NCBI RefSeq assembly: GCF_032163395.1
Contig: NZ_CP119968.1
Coordinates: 977,501 to 1,041,500 of the forward strand
From: Gloeocapsopsis dulcis
GTDB lineage: Bacteria; Cyanobacteriota; Cyanobacteriia; Cyanobacteriales; Chroococcidiopsidaceae
Direction: 5' to 3'
DNA: 64,000 bases
Below the pieces are notes generated by a model, which worked only from the letters and a program-made list of their open reading frames with translations, searched no databases and was not told where the DNA came from. Within the stretch, counting starts at the first letter, position 1; each line of letters begins with the position of its first letter. Positions 18,590 to 28,069 of this stretch are shown piece after piece. The position numbers and the translations under genes were made by a program.

Positions 18590-19912
18590 ATGATAAAAAA
18601 GTTTAATAGACGTAAATTTCTCGTATATGGCTCTGCAACTTTTGGTACAAGCATATTGCTGAAAGCTTGTGCTAATAACCAAACAACGACTACTACCAGT
18701 GCCACAAATGCTTCATCACCAGCAGCTACTGGCGCTAGTGGTGGCGGAGACACTATCAGAGTAGGTATTTTACACTCGCTGAGTGGCACCATGGCAATTA
18801 GCGAGCAAAGTGTTGTTGATGCCGAACAGTTGGCAATCGAAGAAATCAATAATGCTGGCGGTGTTTTAGGTAGAAGAATTGAAGCGATCGTGGAAGATGG
18901 TGCTTCAAACTGGGATACTTTTAGAGAAAAAGCAACAAAATTAATTGACCAAGATCGTGTTGTTGCTGTGTTTGGGTGTTGGACTTCTGCAAGTCGTAAG
19001 AATGTCTTACCTGTTTTTGAACAAAAAGATCATATGCTCTGGTATCCAGTGCAATATGAAGGGCAAGAATGTTCTCGCAATATCTTTTACACAGGTGCAG
19101 CGCCTAACCAGCAAATTGAGCCATCTGTAGATTGGTTACTGCAAAATAAAGGCACTGATTTCTTTTTAGTAGGTTCTGACTACGTTTTTCCGCGCACTGC
19201 AAATACAATTATTAAGGCGCAAGTTGCAGAAAAAGGCGGTAGAGTTCTCGGAGAAGATTATTTACCTTTAGGTAATACCGAAGTTACACCAATTATCACC
19301 AAAATTAGACAAGCTTTACCTAACGGCGGTGTCATTTACAACACTTTGAATGGCGATAGCAATGTAGCATTCTTTAAACAGCTACAAGGTGCAGGATTAA
19401 ACGCAGATCGCTATCCTTCCATGTCAGTCAGTATTGCAGAAGAAGAAGTTCGCGCTATTGGTGCTGATTACCTCAAAGGTCATTACGCCGCGTGGAATTA
19501 TTTCCAAACAGTGGAAACTCCAGAAAATCAAAGATTTGTCCAAGCTTTTAGACAAAAGTACGGACAAGATCGCGTGACGAACGATCCGATGGAAGCTGCT
19601 TACATTGCAGTTTACTTGTGGAAGCAGGCTGTCGAAAAAGCAGGAACAGCAGAAGACTTAGCAAAAGTACGTGCAGCTGCTTACGGGCAAACTCTAGACG
19701 CCCCAGAAGGCACAGTAACAATGCAACCGAACCATCATATTTCTAAAGTTGTCCGGATTGGTCAAGTTAGAGACGATGGCATGTTTGAAATTATTAATTC
19801 TACTAATTCAGCTGTCGAACCTATTCCTTGGAATCAATTCGTGAAAGAAACCAAGGGTTATGCCTGTGATTGGTCTGATCCTAACAAAGGTGGCAGATTC
19901 AAAGCTGCTTAG
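18590..19912 (+). CDS. urtA: Urea ABC transporter substrate-binding lipoprotein
   Basis: This is the periplasmic urea receptor of the UrtABCDE transporter. I place the start at ATG 18590, giving [15 protein letters not shown], because a GGAGAA ribosome site lies ~10 nt upstream; an ATG at 18542 is in frame but has none. The leader has a twin-arginine-like RRKFLVYG, a hydrophobic stretch and a lipobox-like LLKAC, so it is probably a Tat-exported lipoprotein. The mature part is a type I periplasmic binding fold of the branched-chain amino acid/amide family ([35 protein letters not shown]). It is the first gene of urtABCDE and under the NtcA promoter, so it should be induced by nitrogen limitation. 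Confidence 0.94.
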   Translation: MIKKFNRRKFLVYGSATFGTSILLKACANNQTTTTTSATNASSPAATGASGGGDTIRVGILHSLSGTMAISEQSVVDAEQLAIEEINNAGGVLGRRIEAIVEDGASNWDTFREKATKLIDQDRVVAVFGCWTSASRKNVLPVFEQKDHMLWYPVQYEGQECSRNIFYTGAAPNQQIEPSVDWLLQNKGTDFFLVGSDYVFPRTANTIIKAQVAEKGGRVLGEDYLPLGNTEVTPIITKIRQALPNGGVIYNTLNGDSNVAFFKQLQGAGLNADRYPSMSVSIAEEEVRAIGADYLKGHYAAWNYFQTVETPENQRFVQAFRQKYGQDRVTNDPMEAAYIAVYLWKQAVEKAGTAEDLAKVRAAAYGQTLDAPEGTVTMQPNHHISKVVRIGQVRDDGMFEIINSTNSAVEPIPWNQFVKETKGYACDWSDPNKGGRFKAA

Positions 19913-19977
19913 CAGCTAGAGACTAGGGACTAGAGGCTTTTAGTCTTTGGTTCCTAGTTTGTTTTAGGAGGAAAAGC

Positions 19978-21138
19978 GTGCTAATTGGATTATTTGACGG
20001 CTTATTTAATGGCATTAGTATTGGTGCTGTTTTATTAATTGCAGCGCTAGGGCTGGCGATTGTTTTTGGGCTGATGGGCGTGATCAATTTAGCACATGGT
20101 GAATTGATGATGCTGGGTGCTTACACGACGTTTGTCGTGCAAAATGCCTTTAGACAGTTTGGCGAACCTTTTTTTGAGATTTATATCTTTTTTGCTTTAA
20201 TTGCTGCATTTCTTGTTACAGCAGGGGTAGGATTACTTCTCGAACGCGGGGTCATTCGTTATCTTTACGGACGCCCTTTAGAAACACTGCTAGCAACTTG
20301 GGGTGTTAGTTTGATTTTGCAGCAGTTTGTGCGTAGTGTGAATTGGGTTTTAGTTTTTGGTATAGCAGTCTTTTGTCTCCTATTCTTTGGTGGTTTGTGG
20401 CTTTTAAATCGCCGTCAAAATCGCGATCGCGTTCGTAAATTATTCACAGTAGTTCTATTACCTCTAGCGCTAGGAATTGCGATCGCCGCAGGTAGATTCT
20501 TAGCCGATACGTATCAGCTAGCTGTCACTAGACCTTGGTTTGGCGCACAAAACGTTGATGTATCTGCACCAACTTGGCTGCGTGGAGGTTTGCCCTTGGG
20601 GAACTTCCAATTACCCTATGCACGATTATTCATCATTGCGTTAACAATCGTCTGTGTTGCTGGACTGTACTATTTCTTACAGCGATCGCCCTGGGGATTA
20701 CGCATCCGCGCTGTTACCCAAAATCGTAGTATGAGTTCTTGTTTAGGAATTCCTACTCAAAAAGTTGATGCACTCACATTTGCTTTGGGTTCAGGCTTAG
20801 CTGGTGTCGCTGGTTGTGCAATTAGTTATCTGGGTTCGGTAGGACCAAATACAGGGCAAAACTACATCGTCGATACCTTTATGGTTGTCGTTGTTGGTGG
20901 TGTCGGCAAGCTAGTAGGAACAATCGTTGCCGCCTTAGCAATTGGTACTGTTAACTATCTCGTCGGTTCAGGTACGTTAGCGCTACTGTTTACTCCCATT
21001 CAACCACTTGCTGATTTCTTTACCTTCTTTGCAACTACAAGTATGGCAAAGGTGATGGTATTTGCTTTAATTATTGCCTTTTTACAAATACGTCCTGGTG
21101 GCATATTCCCTCAGAAAGGGCGTACGGTTGATGCTTGA
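19978..21138 (+). CDS. urtB: Urea ABC transporter permease UrtB
   Basis: This is a LivH-type inner-membrane permease (386 residues, about 8-9 hydrophobic segments). It contains GLMGVINLAHGELMMLGAYT near the N-terminus and the conserved VVVVGGVGKLVGTIVAALAIG loop that contacts the ATPases. The start is GTG at 19978, preceded by AGGAGG at the ideal distance. It lies 65 bp after urtA, across a stretch of ctagggactaga-type repeats. Confidence 0.94.
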   Translation: MLIGLFDGLFNGISIGAVLLIAALGLAIVFGLMGVINLAHGELMMLGAYTTFVVQNAFRQFGEPFFEIYIFFALIAAFLVTAGVGLLLERGVIRYLYGRPLETLLATWGVSLILQQFVRSVNWVLVFGIAVFCLLFFGGLWLLNRRQNRDRVRKLFTVVLLPLALGIAIAAGRFLADTYQLAVTRPWFGAQNVDVSAPTWLRGGLPLGNFQLPYARLFIIALTIVCVAGLYYFLQRSPWGLRIRAVTQNRSMSSCLGIPTQKVDALTFALGSGLAGVAGCAISYLGSVGPNTGQNYIVDTFMVVVVGGVGKLVGTIVAALAIGTVNYLVGSGTLALLFTPIQPLADFFTFFATTSMAKVMVFALIIAFLQIRPGGIFPQKGRTVDA

Positions 21139-21185
21139 AGAGGGGCGAGGGCAGAGAGGAAATTGGGAATTAAGGAGATATAGCA

Positions 21186-22334
21186 GTGGATGTAGTTTCG
21201 CGAATTGGAGTTAGAGGACGGCGGACATTTTGGATAGAGGCAGGAATTGTCCTTGCGATCGCATTGTTTTTAATCATTGTGATGCCTACGGTATTGAGCA
21301 ATTTTCGCCTTAACTTACTTGGGCGATTTTTGTCATTAGCAATTGTTGCTTTAGGCATTGATTTAATCTGGGGCTATACTGGCTTATTAAGCTTAGGACA
21401 CGGCATCTTCTTTGCCTTAGGTGGCTATGCGATCGCCATGCATATCAAACTCGAAGATGCTGATGGTGGATTGCCAGACTTCATGAGTTTGTATGGCGGT
21501 ACTGAATTACCCTGGTTCTGGGAACCTTTTTATTCTTTTCCCTTTGCATCTTTTGCTGTCGTTACTATTCCAGCGCTTCTTGCTGGAATCCTTGGGTATT
21601 TAGTCTTTCGTAATCGCATCAAAGGTGTCTATTTTTCTATCCTCACCCAAGCAGCAACAATTGTTTTTTTTAACTTCTTTAATGGACAGCAAAAATTATT
21701 TAACGGTACTAATGGTTTAACAAATTTCCAAACACTATTAGGAACATCAGTTAATACTCAATCTACACAATTTATCTTTTATAGTCTAACAATTGTACTA
21801 CTCGTCGGTGCTTATGCCCTTTGTCGCTGGCTGACAAATGGACGCTTTGGACGCTTACTAATGGCAATTCGCGATGATGAAAGTCGCGTGCGGTTTTCGG
21901 GTTACAATCCCACAGAATTTAAAGTACTTGTTTTTGCTGTTTCTGGCGCATTAGCAGGTATTGCGGGAGCAATGTACACGCTACAAAGTGGTTCTGTTTC
22001 CCCCAGACTGATGGATGTTGCTTTTTCAATTGAAATGGTAATTTGGGTAGCAATTGGTGGCAGAGGAACACTTGTCGGAGCAATTTTAGGCGCACTGTTA
22101 GTTAACTATGCTCGTAGTTTTTTAAGCGAACAATTTCCTGAAATTTGGCTATTTTTCCAAGGTGCGCTCTTTTTAATTGTTGTCACAGTACTACCTGACG
22201 GAATCATCGGTTGGCTAAAAACTCAAGGAATTCAAAATCTAAGACGCCGCAAAGCCTTCACTTATCCTAGTTTAGAAGAAGATCCCGAAGTTCAACAAGA
22301 AAGACAAGAAATAGAAGCAACAAGCAACGAATAA
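21186..22334 (+). CDS. urtC: Urea ABC transporter permease UrtC
   Basis: This LivM-type permease pairs with UrtB. The 382-residue protein has the typical LGIDLIWGYTGLLSLGHGIFFALGGYA segment and the cytoplasmic loop RDDESRVRFSGYNPTEFKV, which is diagnostic for UrtC-like permeases, followed by WVAIGGRGTLVGAILGA. The GTG start at 21186 has an AAGGAGATAT ribosome site. The charged C-terminal tail (EEDPEVQQERQEIE) is cytoplasmic. Confidence 0.94.
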   Translation: MDVVSRIGVRGRRTFWIEAGIVLAIALFLIIVMPTVLSNFRLNLLGRFLSLAIVALGIDLIWGYTGLLSLGHGIFFALGGYAIAMHIKLEDADGGLPDFMSLYGGTELPWFWEPFYSFPFASFAVVTIPALLAGILGYLVFRNRIKGVYFSILTQAATIVFFNFFNGQQKLFNGTNGLTNFQTLLGTSVNTQSTQFIFYSLTIVLLVGAYALCRWLTNGRFGRLLMAIRDDESRVRFSGYNPTEFKVLVFAVSGALAGIAGAMYTLQSGSVSPRLMDVAFSIEMVIWVAIGGRGTLVGAILGALLVNYARSFLSEQFPEIWLFFQGALFLIVVTVLPDGIIGWLKTQGIQNLRRRKAFTYPSLEEDPEVQQERQEIEATSNE

Positions 22335-22428
22335 ACTTCTCTCTTCTCTTTCCTCTGTGCCTCTGTGGTTCGTTTCTATGTATTCTACTAACAATGATAC
22401 AAACCTAAAAAAATGCTAGAGAAGTATT

Positions 22429-23226
22429 ATGCCAGAAAAAATCTTAGAAATTGAAGATGTCACAGTAAGTTTTGATGGTTTCAAAGCATTAAATAATCTT
22501 AATTTCAATTTAGATGTCGGCGAACTGCGAGTTATTATCGGTCCAAATGGAGCGGGAAAAACAACATTTTTAGACGTGATTACGGGTAAAACCAAACCAA
22601 CAAAAGGAAGAGTTTTCTTCAAAGGACGTAACTTGCGATCGCTTAGCGAACATCAAATAGCCAGACTCGGAATCGGTCGTAAGTTTCAAACTCCGCGTGT
22701 TTACCTCAATTTAACACCAAGAGAAAATCTCGAACTGACTAGCAACCGCCAAAAAAATGTTTGGTCAACTTTAGTCGGTAAACCAAAAAGTGCTGAACGT
22801 AACTCGATAGCAGGTTTACTCGAAACGATTGGCTTAAGTTCCAGCGCCAATATTCCCGCAGGTTTACTCTCACATGGCGAAAAGCAGCGATTAGAAATTG
22901 GCATGTTAGTTGCACAATCTCCTGATTTACTCCTTGTAGATGAACCTGTTGCAGGGTTAACCGATGAAGAAACTGAAAACATTGGCGATTTGTTACTCGC
23001 TTTAGCCGAAAGTCATTCAATTTTGGTGATTGAACATGATATGGAATTCGTTCGCCAGATTGCGCGGAAAGTAACTGTTTTGCATCAAGGTTCAGTTCTG
23101 TGTGAAGGAAACATCGATCAAGTCCAAAACGATCCTAAAGTCATTGAAGTGTATTTAGGACAGCCAATGGATGACTCAAACACAGCACACTCACTCGAAC
23201 TCGAAGCTTCAGGATCAGAATTGTAA
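22429..23226 (+). CDS. urtD: Urea ABC transporter ATP-binding protein UrtD
   Basis: This LivG-type ATPase (265 residues) has Walker A GPNGAGKTTFLD, the Q-loop FQTPRVYLNLTPRENL, the variant signature LSHGEKQRLEIGM (His in place of Gly), Walker B LLLVDEPVAGLT and the H-loop VIEHDMEFVRQ. The LSHGEKQ signature is usual for UrtD. It forms a heterodimer with UrtE under the UrtB/UrtC permeases. The gap before it (22335-22428) contains a ctctgtggttcgtttc dispersed repeat. Confidence 0.94.
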   Translation: MPEKILEIEDVTVSFDGFKALNNLNFNLDVGELRVIIGPNGAGKTTFLDVITGKTKPTKGRVFFKGRNLRSLSEHQIARLGIGRKFQTPRVYLNLTPRENLELTSNRQKNVWSTLVGKPKSAERNSIAGLLETIGLSSSANIPAGLLSHGEKQRLEIGMLVAQSPDLLLVDEPVAGLTDEETENIGDLLLALAESHSILVIEHDMEFVRQIARKVTVLHQGSVLCEGNIDQVQNDPKVIEVYLGQPMDDSNTAHSLELEASGSEL

Positions 23227-23253
23227 TTTAACGCATTCAACAAAATAGCAAAT

Positions 23254-24009
23254 ATGAGTTACACTCGTGATGCGATCGCCCCAGATGTCACCGCAGTTAG
23301 TCAAAACAAAACACTGCAAGTCTCTAATCTTAACGTTTACTACGGCGAAAGTCATATCCTCCGCAATGTCGATTTGAGTGTTCCTGCAGGACAAATGGTG
23401 TGTCTTATTGGACGCAATGGTGTCGGCAAAACGACACTGCTAAAATCTATTATGGGATTGATTTGTCCCCGTAGTGGTGCGATCGCATTTGATGGTGCGG
23501 TGATTAACTCAAAAACTCCCGATCAACGTGCTAAATTGGGAATTGGCTATGTTCCGCAAGGAAGAGAAGTTATTCCTCGCTTAACCGTAAAAGAAAATTT
23601 GCTCCTCGGGCTTGAAGCACGACGCCACAGCAGACATAGTAAAGAAATTTCCGCAGAAATCTTTGAACTCTTTCCCGTACTGAAACCAATGCTATCGCGG
23701 ATGGGCGGCGATCTGAGTGGCGGACAACAACAACAACTAGCGATCGCCCGGGCTTTGATGGGACAACCACGATTACTTGTCTTAGACGAACCCACTGAAG
23801 GTATTCAACCGTCAATTATTTTAGAGATCGAAGCATCTGTGCGGCGAATCATTGCTACTACAGGAATTTCAGTTTTATTAGTTGAACAACATCTCCATTT
23901 CGTTCGACAAGCAGATCGTTACTATGCAATGCAAAAAGGCGGTATTGTTGCTTCCGGAAGTACGAGCGAATTAAGTCAAGATGTGATTCAAAGATTTTTG
24001 GCTGTTTAA
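23254..24009 (+). CDS. urtE: Urea ABC transporter ATP-binding protein UrtE
   Basis: This LivF-type ATPase has 251 residues. It contains VYYGESHILRNVDLSVPAGQ, Walker A GRNGVGKTTLLK, the YVPQGREVIPRLTVKENLLLG segment that marks UrtE, signature LSGGQQQQLAIARALM, Walker B LLVLDEPTEGIQPS and VLLVEQHLHFVRQ. It is the last gene of the urt operon; no strong terminator is visible before 24060. The N-terminal ~20 residues are weakly conserved, so a slightly later start is possible. Confidence 0.94.
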   Translation: MSYTRDAIAPDVTAVSQNKTLQVSNLNVYYGESHILRNVDLSVPAGQMVCLIGRNGVGKTTLLKSIMGLICPRSGAIAFDGAVINSKTPDQRAKLGIGYVPQGREVIPRLTVKENLLLGLEARRHSRHSKEISAEIFELFPVLKPMLSRMGGDLSGGQQQQLAIARALMGQPRLLVLDEPTEGIQPSIILEIEASVRRIIATTGISVLLVEQHLHFVRQADRYYAMQKGGIVASGSTSELSQDVIQRFLAV

Positions 24010-24495
24010 ATTTTGGTTATTAGTTTTTTTGATTGCTTGGTAGCGGTTCAATAAAAAAATCCTGGAATAGTATCATACATTTAGCTAGAAATAGGATAAT
24101 ACCTAGAAGCTAAAGGTATAAATTTTCCAGGGGATTAATATGCGTTGCGATTTGTTTTTCCTGCTATTGACTATGTTAGTTGCTTACCAACAAATCGACT
24201 TCTAACTAAAGAATAATTTTATATTAAAGCTTTTATGTATTCTCGATTACATAATTAGGATGACTATTTCAAACTCTTTAAAGCAACAGCAGGAGTCATT
24301 AATATCTATTGCTACAATAAATTTCCGTCAAATTATATTAGAGTTATTTGTATTCTCAGACACAGACACTTATCAACTGATATTTAACTATAGTAATACT
24401 TGCTAAAAAAGAATTATTGAACTAAGGAAAGAGTAATAACACCTGCAAAAGTAGCATCGTTTAAAGTACAGCACTGTATAGGAATAAATTAAATA
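24010..24495. other. Gene-poor spacer after urtE
   Basis: This AT-rich stretch of 486 bp shows no convincing gene. Two very short frames exist. The one at 24140-24205 (MRCDLFFLLLTMLVAYQQIDF, hydrophobic, with a CAGGGG ribosome-like site) and the one at 24260-24406 (48 residues) are both unsupported by any family I know. The hydrophobic 21-residue peptide is the more plausible of the two. Confidence 0.4.
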
Positions 24496-24678
24496 ATGTC
24501 ACTGTTAGACTACTTTGTTGTCATTACACTATTGTTGACTTTATTTCCTTTAGCAATAACCGAAATGAAATCTGCGTTGGTGCATGAAGACATTAAAACT
24601 TTTTCCGTGTGGGTTTTTGTTACTTGTTTTCTGGCAGGCTTACCGTTTATGGTCATGACCTTAGCAACAGTGACCTAA
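24496..24678 (+). CDS. Small two-helix membrane protein, unknown
   Basis: The 60-residue protein starts MSLLDYFVVITLLLTLFPLA and has two hydrophobic helices (about residues 5-22 and 37-57) joined by a short charged stretch (EMKSALVHEDIKTF). An AGGAAT ribosome-like site precedes the ATG. I do not recognise the family. Its clean amphipathic layout argues that it is a real small membrane protein. Confidence 0.55.
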   Translation: MSLLDYFVVITLLLTLFPLAITEMKSALVHEDIKTFSVWVFVTCFLAGLPFMVMTLATVT

Positions 24679-24766
24679 AGAATTATACATACTTATTAAG
24701 ATATCACTCAACCTGATCGTGCTAAGTGGGTAAGATAGAAAAGTACTGACCCCTGAAGTAGCACAA

Positions 24767-26041
24767 ATGACTTCCACTGTCTTGATCCCACGGTTACACG
24801 CTCCAACTTTGCATCGATTGCCTAACGGTCTAACAGTCATAGCAGAGCAAATGCCGATAGAAGCCGTTAATCTCAGCTTGTGGGTCAATGTTGGTTCTGC
24901 GGTAGAATCAGACGCAATTAACGGTATGGCTCATTTCTTAGAGCATATGGTATTTAAAGGCACGCAACACCTGTGTAGTGGTGAATTTGAGCGTCTGATT
25001 GAAGAACGGGGTGCAGTCACAAATGCGGCAACAAGTCAAGATTATACTCATTACTACATCACAACAGCACCAAAAGATTTTGCTCAGCTAGCACCACTGC
25101 AAATTGACGTCGTGCAAAATTGTATGATTCCTGATGACGGCTTTGAGCGCGAACGACTAGTTGTTCTTGAGGAAATTCGTCGTTCCGATGATAATCCCCG
25201 CCGTCGCACGTTTCAACGTGCTATGCAAACAGCATTTGATCGCTTACCATATCGTCGTCCTGTCATTGGTTCAGCGGAAGTTATTTCCCAGCTAACACCC
25301 CAGCAGATGCGTGATTTTCATCAGGCATGGTATCAACCACGCTCAATAACAGCTGTTGCAGTCGGTAATTTACCTGTAGAAGAACTTATTGAAGTGGTTA
25401 CTGATAGTGTCCAAACGCCCACTTCACACCTCAAACCTCAAGAGTATCGCCCTGCAACTATTTGCGAGTCACCCTTTACAGAAATTATCCGCCATGAATA
25501 TGTTGATGAAAGCTTGCAACAAGCACGCTTAATCATGGTATGGCGAGTTCCTGGTTTGATGCAGATCGAGCAAACTTATGCATTGGACGTTTTGACTGCA
25601 ATTTTAGGTCATGGTCGGACTTCGCGGCTAGTACGAGAACTACGCGAAGAAAAAGGATTGGTTTCCCATATTTCTGTAAGTAATATGACACAACAACTCC
25701 AGGGAACCTTCTATATCTCTGCTGCATTACCTGTTGAAAATATCCCTATTGTGGAAGCAGCGATCGCCCAACATATCCAAATAATCCAAACGCAACCTGT
25801 ACAAGAATCGGAAATTGCCCGCATCCGTACTCAAGTCGCAAATCGCTTTATTTTTGGCAACGAAACTCCTAGCGATCGCGCCAGCCTTTATGGCTACTAT
25901 CACTCAATGGTTGGCGATTTAGAGCCTGCTTTTGAGTATCCAACTAAAATTCAAAGAGTAGATGCTACTGATATCCTTACTGCGGCGCAACAGCATCTAT
26001 CGGCAAATGCTTACGGAGTTGTTATTCTCAAACCAGCATGA
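24767..26041 (+). CDS. M16-family zinc metallopeptidase (processing-peptidase-like)
   Basis: The 424-residue protein is an insulinase/pitrilysin-like peptidase. The inverted zinc motif HxxEH is present as AHFLEHMVFKG (about residues 61-70), and the downstream zinc Glu is in ERLVVLEEIRRSDDNP. The C-half has the R/Y pair motif of active M16 subunits (RLVRELREEKGLVSHIS, GYYHSMVGD). It could act as a single active subunit. The next gene starts at the overlapping ATGA, so the two are translationally coupled. Confidence 0.92.
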   Translation: MTSTVLIPRLHAPTLHRLPNGLTVIAEQMPIEAVNLSLWVNVGSAVESDAINGMAHFLEHMVFKGTQHLCSGEFERLIEERGAVTNAATSQDYTHYYITTAPKDFAQLAPLQIDVVQNCMIPDDGFERERLVVLEEIRRSDDNPRRRTFQRAMQTAFDRLPYRRPVIGSAEVISQLTPQQMRDFHQAWYQPRSITAVAVGNLPVEELIEVVTDSVQTPTSHLKPQEYRPATICESPFTEIIRHEYVDESLQQARLIMVWRVPGLMQIEQTYALDVLTAILGHGRTSRLVRELREEKGLVSHISVSNMTQQLQGTFYISAALPVENIPIVEAAIAQHIQIIQTQPVQESEIARIRTQVANRFIFGNETPSDRASLYGYYHSMVGDLEPAFEYPTKIQRVDATDILTAAQQHLSANAYGVVILKPA

Positions 26042-26919
26042 ATTGGTCAGAAATTGCCCAGAATCTCAATAGAGTAACGGGAAAGTCGTTTACTGTCAAT
26101 CAAACTCGTTCAGTAAGTGGCGGTTGTATTAACCAGGGCTATGCTATCAGTAGCGAGACTGATACTTACTTTGTCAAGCTGAATCACGCTTCTCAAGTTG
26201 CCATGTTTGAGGCAGAAGCACTGGGATTGCAACAAATGCTGGCAACAGATACTATTCGAGTGCCTCAGCCAATTTGTTGGGGAATTGCAGGGAATTCATG
26301 TTATCTCGTTTTAGAGTGGGTTGATCTTGGTCGAGGCGACAACTCAACTTGGGAAGAAATGGGGCGACAACTAGCGAAGATGCATGAATCTCCAGATTTG
26401 TCAATACAGGGTCAAGCTGGCTTTGGTTGGGACATGAACAACACCATTGGTTCCACACCCCAAATCAACGATTGGACAGCAGACTGGGCAGAATTTTTTG
26501 CTAAACACCGCTTAGAATATCAATTTAAATTAGCTAATCGACGCGGCGGAAATTTCCCGCAGCAGCAAGCATTGTTAGCCGCTGTTCCAGATTTATTAGC
26601 ACATAAACCGCAACCTTCCTTAGTCCACGGAGATTTATGGGGAGGTAACGCTGCATGTACAACGACAGGAGAACCAGTTATATTTGATCCCGCAACTTAT
26701 ATAGGCGATCGCGAAGTTGATATTGCCATGACAGAATTGTTTGGTGGTTTCCCTGCGGCTTTTTATCGTGGTTATAATGAGGTTTTTCCTTTAGAGCAAA
26801 GTTACGAACAACGTAAAACTTTATACAATCTCTATCACATCTTGAATCATTACAATCTCTTCGGTGGTAGCTACAGTTCACAAGCTAACCGCATGATTGC
26901 TCAAATTTTAGGTAGATAA
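26038..26919 (+). CDS. Fructosamine kinase family protein
   Basis: This phosphotransferase of the aminoglycoside/fructosamine-3-kinase fold (293 residues) is likely involved in repair of glycated proteins. It has RSVSGGCINQGYAISSETDTYFVKLN (N-lobe Lys), the catalytic loop LVHGDLWGGNA and the metal-binding IFDPATYIGDREVDIAM. The ATG overlaps the stop of the M16 peptidase by 4 bp. Length and motif order are normal for the family. Confidence 0.92.
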   Translation: MNWSEIAQNLNRVTGKSFTVNQTRSVSGGCINQGYAISSETDTYFVKLNHASQVAMFEAEALGLQQMLATDTIRVPQPICWGIAGNSCYLVLEWVDLGRGDNSTWEEMGRQLAKMHESPDLSIQGQAGFGWDMNNTIGSTPQINDWTADWAEFFAKHRLEYQFKLANRRGGNFPQQQALLAAVPDLLAHKPQPSLVHGDLWGGNAACTTTGEPVIFDPATYIGDREVDIAMTELFGGFPAAFYRGYNEVFPLEQSYEQRKTLYNLYHILNHYNLFGGSYSSQANRMIAQILGR

Positions 26920-27030
26920 GTTGAATTTTGAGTTTTGAATTGTTAATAAATATTTTTTCTTATTAGCAATTAGCAATTAGCAATTTCCCGCGATAGTCTG
27001 GTTATTTAACCGGAGACAATACAAGTACTT

Positions 27031-27924
27031 ATGCAAAAATCAGTGTCGATATGGGGGACAATTCAACACAAGCTGACGCCATACTTGTTTTTGTTACCAG
27101 CTTTGCTCATTTTAGGCTTAACTGTATTTTGGCCCGCCCTCCAAGCCTTTTATCTCAGCTTCACGCGCTACGAATACGATCTGACACAACCACCACAATG
27201 GGTAGGTTGGGAAAACTTTCAGCGATTGTGGACTGATGCTGTCTTTTGGCAGACGTTAGGCAATACTGTACTTTATCTTATTTGTGTTGTACCGATTTTA
27301 GCGATCGCTCCCCTAGCACTCGCAATTTTAGTTAATCAAAAACTCTGGGGGATGCACTGGTTTAGGGCAGCATATTACACTCCTGTTGTCATTTCAATGG
27401 TAGTTGCCGGAATTGCCTGGCGATGGATTTATGACGGGAATGGTTTACTCAACCAGATCATTCGGCAAATTGGTTTATCAGAAAAAGGTATTCCTTGGTT
27501 AACAAGTCCTCAGTGGGCGCTATTTAGCGTCATGGCAGTCACTGTATGGAAAGGGCTAGGTTATTACATGGTAATTTATCTAGCTGGGTTGCAAGCGATT
27601 CCTGCAGACTTGTATGAAGCCGCTGCGATCGATGGTTCTGATGGTATTCGCAAACACTGGGATATCACAGTACCGTTAATGCGACCATATCTTGTTTTAG
27701 TCGCAGTTATTTCGGCAATTTCTGCAACAAAGGTGTTTGAAGAAGTTTATATTATGACGCAAGGTGGACCGCGCAATAGCTCAAAGACAATTGTTTATTA
27801 TCTCTACGAGCAAGCCTTCCGTAACTTAGAAATGAGTTATGCTTGCACAATTGGATTAGTTCTATTTTTAGGAATTTTAGGTCTATCGATTTTAAATCTG
27901 AAGTTAACAAATCAGCGCTTCTAA
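27031..27924 (+). CDS. Carbohydrate ABC transporter permease (UgpA/MalF type)
   Basis: This 297-residue inner-membrane permease has six predicted helices (starting LFLLPALLILGLTVFWPALQAFYLS) and the ATPase-contact EAA loop DLYEAAAIDGSDGIRKHWDITVPLMRP. It belongs to the sugar/glycerol-phosphate importer group. The second permease, the ATPase and the binding protein are not in this window, so its partners must be encoded elsewhere. A gap with TTAGCAA repeats separates it from the kinase gene. Confidence 0.9.
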   Translation: MQKSVSIWGTIQHKLTPYLFLLPALLILGLTVFWPALQAFYLSFTRYEYDLTQPPQWVGWENFQRLWTDAVFWQTLGNTVLYLICVVPILAIAPLALAILVNQKLWGMHWFRAAYYTPVVISMVVAGIAWRWIYDGNGLLNQIIRQIGLSEKGIPWLTSPQWALFSVMAVTVWKGLGYYMVIYLAGLQAIPADLYEAAAIDGSDGIRKHWDITVPLMRPYLVLVAVISAISATKVFEEVYIMTQGGPRNSSKTIVYYLYEQAFRNLEMSYACTIGLVLFLGILGLSILNLKLTNQRF

Positions 27925-28069
27925 AACTAGCTAATTGCTGTTATGCTGCAATCTCTTACTATGTATCACTTCTCACATAATTTTTTGATTCTATCAATGC
28001 TGTTAGGTCTAAGCTACTAAGGATATTAGACTTAATAGGTCGTTTTTCATCCCAAAAAATTAAAGATGA

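Noticed and set aside
24140-24205. 21-residue hydrophobic peptide frame after urtE
   Set aside because: It has a weak ribosome-like site and membrane-helix character but matches no small photosystem or cytochrome subunit I know; not enough to call a gene.
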